Source: Scilla litardierei (lineage: Eukaryota > Streptophyta > Magnoliopsida > Asparagales > Asparagaceae). From it: a stretch of DNA of 64,000 nt. The notes beneath the pieces were generated by a model, which saw nothing but the letters and a program-made list of their open reading frames with translations, ran no database searches and had not been told where the DNA came from. The DNA lies in contig CM061142.1 of NCBI GenBank assembly GCA_030789695.1, positions 569,957,281-570,021,280 of the forward strand. Direction: 5' to 3'. The position numbers and the translations under genes were made by a program. Positions 30,223 through 39,378 of this stretch are shown here, in pieces (position 1 is the first letter of the stretch; every line of letters begins with the position of its first letter).

Positions 30223-32038
30223 ATGAGTGAATTTCGGAGGGGTGAGCTTGGCGATCCTGGGGTTCCTTCTAGGGTTGTGAAGTCGGCGGCTGGTTCTGGT
30301 GATGGCATCGCTAAATCTGCTGGAGACTCTCGGAAGGGTGATGGAGTTCCTCCTAGGGTGGTGATGAGCAAGGCGGCAATTTCAGGTGATGATCAGGGCG
30401 ACCCAAAAGTTCGTCCTGAGATTGTGAAGACGGCGGCAATTACGGGTGATAGCCTCTCAAAAAAACTTGGTGAAGATGCATTCGGTGATGATCAATGGCA
30501 CGTTGTGAAGAGGAGAAAGGACCCTGGCCGGCGTTCCAATGGCCAAGAGCGTAGCCACCAGCAGGCGTTCAAAAATCTTCGCCCTAAGGTGGGCTATGGT
30601 AATGCACCTTCGAGAAATCTGAGTTCAAGGGCTGCGGCCTCGCGGATGGGAACAAATTCAATGTCTCGGAGAGAAGTTGCCAACAAGGTATTTGTTGGAA
30701 TGCCTGTGAAGACATCTCCCCAAACTATATCGGTTAACCTTGCTGCTGAGAAACTGAGTTGGGCTGATGTGTGCTCTAATAAACATTCATATGGCGAGTC
30801 GATCGACATGAAGTTTGTCCAGCCAAAGATTAGGGACGATGGGGTCTGTGTTGCCCGAATATCCAATGATCTCTTCGTCAAGGGGGCTGAGCAATGGAAA
30901 TCCACATTGGTTGGGTATGTCCTTGGTGACACTCCCCTTTATGGGCAAATCCTCGCTTGGATTGAGAGGCTGTGGAAGCCGACGAAGAGGGTCCAGATTT
31001 ATAGCAAGGATAATGGCTTCTTCTACTTCAGGTTTGAATCCAGTGAAGAATGTGAACGTATTCTGCATGGAGGGCCTTGGCTCTTTGATGGGCGTTTGGT
31101 CGTGCTCAAGCTTTGGAGCACTGGACTACGCCATGATCGAGACATACTGTCGACTGTCCCTGTTTGGATGCAGATGCATGGTTTACCTGTTAATCTGTGG
31201 ACAATGGAGGCATTAAATATCCTTGCTTCTGTTGTAGGTAATCCATTGTGCCTTGATCGGGCCACTGCTAAAATGGAGCGCATCACCTATGCGCGATGTT
31301 TGGTTGAGGTAGATGCAAAAAAGGCGCTACCCACATCAGTTGTAGCGGAACTTGATGATGGATCTCTTTTAACTTTTGAGGCAAAATATGAAGTAGAGCC
31401 CCCTCGTTGCAGCCTGTGTGTATGTTTTGGGCACTCAGATCTGCAATGCCAAAACAGAAACAGCTAAGTGCTTTGGATAAAGGGAAGGGTAAAATGCAAA
31501 TTCTTCAGCGCAGCAAGGAGACTTCATCATCAAATCTTCTGATCGGTGAAGGATCTTCACCGAGCTCTACAGTTGACATGCTTCAGAATAAAGGCAGGGC
31601 ATCTGACCCCAACAAGGACGCTGCCTCCACTTCGGAACTCGGAACCGGGCAACAGGCCCCGGCAATTCTCGCTGGGCTCCGCTTACAGATGCTACGTAAA
31701 ATGGTACATGCTATGCGTTGCTTACACATCCTTAAATCTAACATTCCCCAGAGATTGTAGTGCCTCCAATTAATGTAGCAGCCTCCGAATTAAATGACAA
31801 CTGTGCTGTGGATGCGGCATATGAGAATGCTTTACCTGGTAATGAAGCAGAGGCCTTGATGAATTCGGCTTCTCATAAAACTGATGTTCCCACCCTCCCT
31901 CATGATCCAGTGTTTGTTAATCCTGAATGGGAGGATGAGCGTTTGGATATTCTGAAGGAAGTTGATCTTATTAAAAACAAGAAGCTTGGAGCTCTTAGTG
32001 CAGGCCCTGCGACACGGAGGAGCAGCAGGTTGAAATAA
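30223..32038 (+). pseudogene. LINE ORF1 (RNA-binding protein), frameshifted
   Basis: The ORF1 protein of plant L1 LINEs binds LINE RNA as a chaperone. The first frame, 30223-31467 (414 aa), has a basic N-terminal half, then a DUF4283-like domain at about residues 215-345 (ISNDLFVKGAEQWKSTLVGY, FYFRFESSEECERILHGGPW, LPVNLWTMEALNILASVVGN). It ends with the CCHC zinc knuckle CSLCVCFGHSDLQC. It stops right after the knuckle. The Lys/Ser-rich tail expected of such proteins continues in two other frames, 31407-31760 and 31760-32038 (ending TRRSSRLK), so at least two frameshifts are likely. ORF2 starts 32 bp after the last piece. Confidence 0.8.
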
Positions 32039-32070
32039 GGGGGCTGGCTTTCCAATCCAATACTGTTTAT

Positions 32071-35000
32071 ATGTATTTGTTAATTTGGAATACGCGTGGT
32101 TTGAATAATGCTGTGAGGCGTAGGGATCTTAGAGATCGTATCAGAGCTATCAAACCTACTATCTTAGTCCTATTGGAGACTAAATTACGAACTGGTAATA
32201 TTTGCAACTCTCCTTGCATCCCAAAAAACTGGACGACTGTTGATAACATCCAGTTTCATAGTGGGGGCCGAATCTTAATGGGTTTTAATCCCTTGGTGTG
32301 GCAAATTAGTGTGCTTTCAATGTCTGTGCAGCACATTACTGTTCAGTGTGCTAATATGGGGGGATTCTCCTTTGCTTTATCTGCTATCTATGGAAGCAAC
32401 TTTTCTAATGAGAGGAAAGTCCTTTGGAGACAGCTAAAAGAGGATGCGGCTAGCTTGAACAATGAGGCGTGGCTCGTTGGTGGTGATTTTAATTGCATAT
32501 TGGAGGCCAAAGACAAAGTTGGTGGGCGTAGGGTGGAGGCTCACAAGCTTTATGATTTCAACAACTGTCTCACTGATTGTCGCTTGCAAACTCTCAAATA
32601 TACTGGTTCTCGGATGAGTTGGTGTAATAAACGATTGGGTTCACATCGTATTGAAGCTCAGCTGGATCGGGTCCTATGCAACGATGTATGGATTAACAAG
32701 CTTCCTGATTCGTATTTTGGTTATTTGGATCCACATACCAGTGATCACGCCCCTATGATAGTCAATCTGCATTCCCAGGTAGCCTCTGATCCAAATCCTT
32801 TCAAATTCTTTAATCACTGGATTAACTTGTCGGGATTCTATGACATTGTGGAATCTTCTTGGGCGCATATTGGCCATGGCTCCCATATGTTTCGTCTAAT
32901 TTGTAAGTTGCGAAAGGTTAAAATGGAGCTCAAATCCTGGGCACGATCCCATCAAAATGCTAATCCCATCCAGACTTGCCGTGCCCAGCTGGAGGCAATT
33001 CGGAGTAATTTTGCACTTCACTATGACCGGACTCTTCAGGAGAAGGAACAACTCTTGGCCAATAAACTTTCTACTCTCCTAGGAATGGAAGAGGAGATGT
33101 TCCGTCAAAAAAGTAGGCAGGATTGGCTGGATCTTTGGGATAGAAATACAAGTTTTTTCTACAATGCGATGAAATCCAGGCAATGCCGTAATAACTTATG
33201 TCACATGGTTGATATGAATGGTGTTCAGGTCAAAACTTATGAAGAACTAAAATCTGAGGCAGCTACCTACTATGAGGCTCTATACAATCAAAGCAGCTAC
33301 TGGAATGTCTTCCCCAGCCTTGTGCCTAAGAAGAAGATTAAACATGAAACAGCTTTATGGCTTGAAAGAAATGTAAGTGCTGAAGAAGTCAAAATGTCAG
33401 TTTTCAGTATTGGCTCCTCCAAAGCTCCTGGTCCTGATGGGTTCAACGGTTTTTTCTTTCAAAACAATTGGAATATAATTGAGACTGATGTGGTGGCCGC
33501 AGTTCAATCTTTCTTCAGATCGGGTTCCTTGCTTAGACAGGTTAACCACACATTTCTTACTCTAGCCCCGAAAACGACTAATGCCACTTCTCTTGGAGAT
33601 TACAGGCCAATTTCGTGCTGCAATGTTATTTACAAGATTATCAGCAAAATCATTTGCAACAGGCTTCAGAGTTTCATTCATGATCTTATTTCTCCAAATC
33701 AATCTGCCTTTTTACAAGGTAGATTGATTTCTGATTGTGCTCTCCTAGCCCACGAGCAAATCAGAGACTTTAGCAACCCAATGGGGTCCAGGGCGTGTTT
33801 AAAGCTTGACCTAAGAAAGGCGTTTGACAGTGTGAACAGAGAATTTGTGTATTTCATCTTACATCAAATGGGGTTTGGTCATAAATTCATTGGTTGGATC
33901 AGGGAATGCATCTCATCCGCCTCCTTCTCCGTCATGGTTAATGGTTCTCTGGTGGGATTCTTCGGTGGAAACAGGGGGCTCAGACAAGGGGATCCACTTT
34001 CCCCCTATATGTTCGTTATTATTATGGAATGTTTCACTCTTCTTCTGGCCAAGGCCATTACTAGGGGGAAGATCCAGCCTATGCGACGAGTGGGTACTAT
34101 TTCTCACCTTCTCTTTGCTGATAATTTACTGGTTTTCTGCCGTGCTAACCAGAAATCATTCGGAGGTCTTAAAACTTTACTTGATGATTTTCGGAACTTT
34201 ACTGGCCTGGAAATAAATTGGGAAAAGAGTACTTCAATATTTAGTAAGGGAGTTAAAAACAAAGGTGAACTTGCAAATTTTCTTGGAGTCAAACAAGCTC
34301 ATGCTATCACCACTTACTTGGGGTTACCATTGTCATCCAAGTACCCCAAGGCTCAAATGTACAACAGGCTCATTGATAAGTGCAGGAAGAGGATGAGTGG
34401 TTGGAGTTCTGCCACTTTATCATTGGCAGGACGTATTGAGCTGGTAAGAACGGTAATTTATGGCATGATCATGTTTTGGGTGCAAGTTTATAGATTCCCT
34501 ACAAGTGTTTTACGTACTTTAAACTCAATGTGTAGAAAGTTCATTTGGGGCACTGCAAAATCTTGGGCTTGGAGTGACTCTTGCAGGCCTAAGGAGGAGG
34601 GAGGTGTTGGGTTAAGATTATTGACTGATCATAACCTTGCAGTTGGTATTAAACTCACATGGAGGCTACTAAAATCTAGAGGGCTTTGGGCGGAATACAT
34701 GCGAGGAAAATATAAGGAATCAGCAACATTCTATGAAGCTAAAGGATCGGCTACCCAATTTGGGACGTGGAAGTTCCTCCTTCATTGCAAAAGCCTTTCG
34801 CAGAGAGCTATTTTGAGAAAGGTTAAAGACGGTAAAGATACTTTATTTTGGCATGATAACTGGCTACCGTGTGGACCTATAAAATTGCAATGTAATATCC
34901 CGGATGGTGCTAGCAGTAAGAGAGTCTCTGACTATTGGAACGGCTCTTCGTGGATTTATTGCGTTGAAATGCTTCCAGTCAAGCCACTTCTTGAGCATCA

Positions 35001-35598
35001 GAAAATTACTATTGGCGCTGATTATTGGGAATGGAAAAATGGGTCCGACTTTCATTTTAAGGATGCCTGGGATACTGTCCGCAACAAAGCTTCTCCCTTC
35101 CCATTCTTCAAGCTTGTGTGGTACAATAAGCATATACCAAAGCTTTCTTTAACTCTTTTGCGGGCTCTCATTGATAAACTGCAGACAAAGGCTCGCATGG
35201 AGCACTGGGCGGACCTTGCGTCGATTAATTGTGAGTTGTGCAGTGGTGATCACCCTGAGGCAAGTGCACACTTATTTTTCCAGTGCTCTTATTCTAAATA
35301 CATCATCACACGGGCTATGTTGAAGCTGGGCGCCAAGATCACAAGTGACGCGTCTCTCGCCGGCATTGGGAAAATTTTGTTGGATCAATTCAGGAAGATC
35401 GGCCATCTCAGTTTGTTGGCTAAAACTGTCTTCTCGGCTACAGTTTGGAATATTTGGCGCGAACGCAACAGACGTATATTTGAGAACGTAAGCAAGCCCA
35501 AGACTGATGTTTTTGAAGACATCACAGCTGACCTTCGCATTGCTTTGCGCAATACTGACGATATAGATGCTGAGGCCGAGTATGCTTTTGATAATTGA
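32071..35598 (+). CDS. LINE ORF2: endonuclease and reverse transcriptase, 1175 aa
   Basis: The enzyme that nicks target DNA and copies LINE RNA at the nick. Residues 1-230 are the AP-type endonuclease, with LIWNTRGLN, the Glu in LLETKL, GGDFNCI and TSDHAPM. Residues about 450-730 are the reverse transcriptase: SKAPGPDGFNGFFF, LGDYRPISCCNVIYKIISK, PNQSAFLQGRLISD, LKLDLRKAFDSVN and GLRQGDPLSPYMFVI. The catalytic motif reads FADN (Asn at residue 685, codon AAT at 34123) where FADD is expected. Residues about 1050-1075 form the C-terminal zinc region (CELCSGDHPEASAHLFFQC). The frame is open end to end, but loss of a catalytic Asp should disable or cripple it unless this copy is a natural exception. 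Confidence 0.92.
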   Translation: MYLLIWNTRGLNNAVRRRDLRDRIRAIKPTILVLLETKLRTGNICNSPCIPKNWTTVDNIQFHSGGRILMGFNPLVWQISVLSMSVQHITVQCANMGGFSFALSAIYGSNFSNERKVLWRQLKEDAASLNNEAWLVGGDFNCILEAKDKVGGRRVEAHKLYDFNNCLTDCRLQTLKYTGSRMSWCNKRLGSHRIEAQLDRVLCNDVWINKLPDSYFGYLDPHTSDHAPMIVNLHSQVASDPNPFKFFNHWINLSGFYDIVESSWAHIGHGSHMFRLICKLRKVKMELKSWARSHQNANPIQTCRAQLEAIRSNFALHYDRTLQEKEQLLANKLSTLLGMEEEMFRQKSRQDWLDLWDRNTSFFYNAMKSRQCRNNLCHMVDMNGVQVKTYEELKSEAATYYEALYNQSSYWNVFPSLVPKKKIKHETALWLERNVSAEEVKMSVFSIGSSKAPGPDGFNGFFFQNNWNIIETDVVAAVQSFFRSGSLLRQVNHTFLTLAPKTTNATSLGDYRPISCCNVIYKIISKIICNRLQSFIHDLISPNQSAFLQGRLISDCALLAHEQIRDFSNPMGSRACLKLDLRKAFDSVNREFVYFILHQMGFGHKFIGWIRECISSASFSVMVNGSLVGFFGGNRGLRQGDPLSPYMFVIIMECFTLLLAKAITRGKIQPMRRVGTISHLLFADNLLVFCRANQKSFGGLKTLLDDFRNFTGLEINWEKSTSIFSKGVKNKGELANFLGVKQAHAITTYLGLPLSSKYPKAQMYNRLIDKCRKRMSGWSSATLSLAGRIELVRTVIYGMIMFWVQVYRFPTSVLRTLNSMCRKFIWGTAKSWAWSDSCRPKEEGGVGLRLLTDHNLAVGIKLTWRLLKSRGLWAEYMRGKYKESATFYEAKGSATQFGTWKFLLHCKSLSQRAILRKVKDGKDTLFWHDNWLPCGPIKLQCNIPDGASSKRVSDYWNGSSWIYCVEMLPVKPLLEHQKITIGADYWEWKNGSDFHFKDAWDTVRNKASPFPFFKLVWYNKHIPKLSLTLLRALIDKLQTKARMEHWADLASINCELCSGDHPEASAHLFFQCSYSKYIITRAMLKLGAKITSDASLAGIGKILLDQFRKIGHLSLLAKTVFSATVWNIWRERNRRIFENVSKPKTDVFEDITADLRIALRNTDDIDAEAEYAFDN

Positions 35599-35855
35599 GA
35601 TATCAGGGGTATTGGATGAGCTTCTTTTCGCAAGTTCTGTTGAGAATCTGTATCTTGTATTGTATTTGGGTTTTGTCTCTTGGTTCTGGGAACAGATTCT
35701 TCAGTATTTGGTCTCGGGTGACGACGCTTATGTCCTCTCCCCTAGTCATCTAGTCAAGCTTTCTAGTACCAAACCAATTTGTAATATCTGTATTCTGTAT
35801 TCTTAAATAAAACTTCCTAACTTTGCAAAAAATATATATATTTATAATAAACAAA

Positions 35856-37584
35856 TATTTTAAATTACATACTGTTACATCTAACATAATCAACTTACAT
35901 TTAAAATTACTAACAATAATAAAACTAATATCCTAACATGCAGTATTAACAAACTAATAAACCGCTGATATAATTAACCGATAGTTTATAAAAACTGATA
36001 TTAAAAATAATATAATAATAACTAACATTTACTAACGTAATATAACTAACGTACATTATATTAACTACCGTCATGCTATTAACTATTACAAACTTACATG
36101 TTTGGTTCATTCTCCTCGCGTGGTTGGAGACGGCGGTGAATGGTCAGACGCTACAGCTGGGGTCCGGGCGGCGACGGCGACGGTGACAATGTCTATGCAG
36201 GCGGCGGTGCGGCGAGATCGAGCGACGGACGAGGCGTTCGAGTCGGATGTGCTGCTGTTGAGAGAGGAAGCGCAGTGAGTCGGAGGACGTCGGAGAAGAA
36301 GGTGGCGAAGTCAGGGCTGGGCTGCAGAGGCTTGGGTGAGTGGACGTGTCGAAGGCGGAGACTGTGGCAGAGAGACCTGGGGTTTGTTTGAGGGCTAGAG
36401 GGTCGTAGTTGAGATCGGAGAGTTTCGGAGTGAAAGGAAACGACTGTCTGGGATTGAAGGGAGAGGGGCTGCTATGTTCCGACGAACAAAGGGGGTCAGA
36501 GTGGGTCAGGGCGAGGAAGGAGGTGGAGGCTGTAGGAGGCTGGTCGACAGCATGTCTCAACTACAGTGTCGTTGAAGAGCATTGGTCGGGGTGCTGGGAG
36601 TTTTGGGGTCTGTGGAAGGAGAGGTTGATGGCTATGGTGACGGAAAACGACGAAGTTGGAAGTGGTGGCTTGGGTGTCGGACGAAGGAGGTGGCCGGAGA
36701 GTGCTCTGGGTTTTGTGTGGCTGAGGAACGGAGGTGGGGTTTGGCGTTGGGTTGAGGGTTGTTGTGCGAGAGGAGCTTGGAGACGGGGTTTTCGCTGGAG
36801 GGGAGAGACGAGGTTTCCGTGTTTTTTATGAAGAACATAAGAAGGAGGAGAACGGAGAGAATGAGTTGAGTTGGGTTGTTTTCACGTATCAGGCATGAAA
36901 TCATGCAGAGTTGGTTATGCGAGATCCGATCGGATTAGCAGTGTTTGGGGTTAGTTGAGATTGGGGTCGTCATGTTGAGATCCTCTCGGATGTGCGAGTT
37001 CAAGGGTTGTTTCTATTCATGGGGGTGGTTGCATGGGTTGTTACAAACGTGGGGGAAAGAGCGCGAGTCGTTTGGACGTATTATCCGCATGCGAGGATAC
37101 CAACGTGGAGGTTGCTAACATGTTATAATACGTTTTTTAAAAATTTATTAACTTAAAAATCTTTGATTAGAGAGAATCGTTAGGATATTACAAATCCAGT
37201 TAGGATTTTAGATTTTTAGAGAGGAGTGTTGTTGTTAAGATATTTTGGATCAGATTGTTGGAATCTAATTATGATACAGGGAAATCATAGTTAGGATATA
37301 ATTTGATTTAGTTGTAAGGATTTATTATAAGATACGATTGGATTGAAGAAATCAATATGATTACCGTGTTTTGATTATTACGATTTTTCCACTGCACGAC
37401 CATGATGTCCAAAAGCGACAAAATTAGTGTCAGCGCGATCGTGAAGTCGAGGAGATCACAAATGCGGTAACGGGTCATGCACATAGCCTACGACAATCAA
37501 TAATAAGATCATTACATGAGTCACATAGTTCAATACATCAACAAAATACGTACGAAATACGTACGATAAATACCGGTCGTTACA
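35856..37584 (-). mobile_element. 5' LTR of element B, outer part
   Basis: It continues LTR B after the LINE and ends at 37584, where the minus strand starts TGTAACGACCGG. The two parts together give an LTR of about 3.1 kb. Part 36120-36900 is G-rich on the plus strand (CT-rich leader in sense); the rest is AT-rich. Proline/serine-rich frames here reflect composition. Confidence 0.75.
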
Positions 37585-37703
37585 ACATTTCATGCAAGTA
37601 TTAAAGGGAAACTTGACAAATGTTAATAAGTAACAACATTATGACATGCAAGTGCTGGAAGTAAGCAGAAGAACATATTATCACTAGATAGCAACATTGA
37701 ATT
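37585..37703. other. Host sequence H, part 1 (unidentified)
   Basis: 119 bp between LTR B and solo LTR A. No gene or motif is recognised. It ends in GAATT, the target duplication of LTR A. Confidence 0.5.
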
Positions 37704-37913
37704 TGTAACGACCCACCTTCGGGGGGGCATTGCTTATTTGATTGCATTTACAGGTCTGCATTTAACCAGTGAAAACAAAATAGCTTACGATGCAGAGATG
37801 TACAAATATACCCAAACGGTGTCAGTATATTACTATTCATACTATACAATACGCTCCAACAAAGACACATGAAAGAAAAGAAGTACAAATGGAAATGTGC
37901 CACGACATGAACT

Positions 37914-37997
37914 TTAAAATTGCAGCCCCGGGTCGAACTCTGGCTCATCATGCTCAGTAACATCTTCTTCTACATGTACGTCGTCTGACGGTGCCAT
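37914..37997 (-). other. Short acidic reading frame in LTR A
   Basis: A 27-codon frame, MAPSDDVHVEEDVTEHDEPE then FDPGLQF, about 210 bp before the LTR end. It parallels the acidic frames in LTR B and LTR3. A 72-bp candidate exon with consensus splice borders lies upstream (41363-41434). Translation is unproven. Confidence 0.3.
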
Positions 37998-38641
37998 GAA
38001 GATGAAACTGTAGGTAAGTCACAACAATTCTAGCAATAGAAATAAAGTAGTACAAAAGTACGGCACAAGCTTGTTAGTTCTTGGGTTCAAGACTAACGTT
38101 GTTTTGATGATGATCAATACATTATGTTAGTGTGCTAACCAATCTTATGTTTTAGTCTCAGTTTATCTTAATGATTATATGTTGATGAGACAAAGCATAA
38201 TACTTGGAGGATATTACAAGAAATATCTTAAAGACCTCCAAGAGTGATGGTGTACTCAAGCTTGGATGAAGTCATGAAGATCATCTAATGAAGCCAAAGC
38301 TTGGAGCATGATGATGGATGGACATCTAGAGGACCTTTGACAAAGCTTGGAGCTTGATGAAGGGGAGCTCATCAAGTAGTGCCAAAGCTCAGAGATAATG
38401 GGGAGCATCAAGGTATAGTGAGCTTGAAGACTTAGACTCTAGGAGATGCAATTTGTAATCCATGTAATTTCAATTACTTGCATTTCTTTTTTTGAGTCTA
38501 GGATTATTGTAATGCCTTGATAGAAGGTCATACTCTCATGCATTTGCATTTAACCATGTTAATGAGCCTTAGGATTATCATAGAATCCAACCCAATAGGT
38601 TCATCTTGCCCAAAGACTCATTTGGGGTCTCTGGCTCTCCT

Positions 38642-39283
38642 ACAGTCGCTTGCTGAAGGTTTTACAGTCGACTGGGTGATTCCAGTCGCCTGCGAGCCTT
38701 CTACAGTCGACTGTGATGCATAGCTCAAGTCAACTTTTCTATTGACTCATTTTGAGCTTTTCGCATCAGTTGACTGATGTTCAATTTACAGTCGCATGTA
38801 TTCTTACAGTCGCCTATGAATTGGTCGACCGTCGACTGTGCACTTCTTGCATTTTCTGGGCTTCTTCCAAAATTGCAAAACAGTCGCCTGTTACTGTTTT
38901 TACAGTCGCCTGCATATTTACAGTCGCCTGTGAAATGGCCTTCAGTCGACTGAAAGGCGTAAGTGCGAAATATGCATCTCTCTCTGTTTTTCTCCATCCT
39001 ATACAACAGTCGACTGATGAAGGATAAACAATCGCCTGTCTATTTTACAGTCGCCTGTCATTTGTTCATCAGTCGCTTGTATGCATACTGGGAGTTAGAG
39101 TGCATCTCTCTGTTTTTGTCCATCCCCTGCAGCAGTCGCCTGATGAAGGATATACAATCGATTGTCTGTTTTACAATCGCCTGTGTAGTCTTCTACAGTC
39201 GACTGTCCTGGCTCAGATTATAGCCGTTGGGATTTTTTTAGTCGTTGAACAGTCGACTGTCATTTGTTCATCAGTCGACTGTC
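38642..39283. repeat. U3 array of CAGTCGACTG / CAGTCGCCTG motifs (Copia-3)
   Basis: Motifs near 38643, 38665, 38683, 38703 | 38767, 38789, 38808, 38829 | 38881, 38902, 38920, 38942 | 39007, 39029, 39047, 39070 | 39133, 39155, 39174, 39197 | 39250, 39271. That is units of four with spacings of about 21, 18 and 22 bp and a period of about 114-126 bp. The layout matches the AGTCGGTC arrays although the motif differs. Alternate motifs keep (GACTG) or break (GCCTG) the palindrome. Confidence 0.9.
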
Positions 39284-39368
39284 TGTGCCATAAACTGCCA
39301 AAATCTAGCCGTTGCAAATTTCTTCCCTTTGGGTTTTTGGCTGGTTTTATGGCTTCCTTTGGGCTTCA

Positions 39369-39378
39369 TATATATAAG
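39369..39378 (+). promoter_or_regulatory. TATA box of the Copia-3 LTR
   Basis: TATATATAAG, about 90 bp after the last motif of the array. Confidence 0.7.

Larger units (their letters stand above)
30195..35842 (+). mobile_element. L1-type LINE inserted in LTR B
   Basis: A 5.6-kb non-LTR retrotransposon with ORF1, ORF2 and a short A-rich tail. The 13-base duplication TATAATAAACAAA lies just before it (30182-30194) and just after (35843-35855), as expected of target-primed insertion. Its 5' region is G-rich. The 3' UTR (35599-35842) has an AATAAA signal near 35804. Confidence 0.88.
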
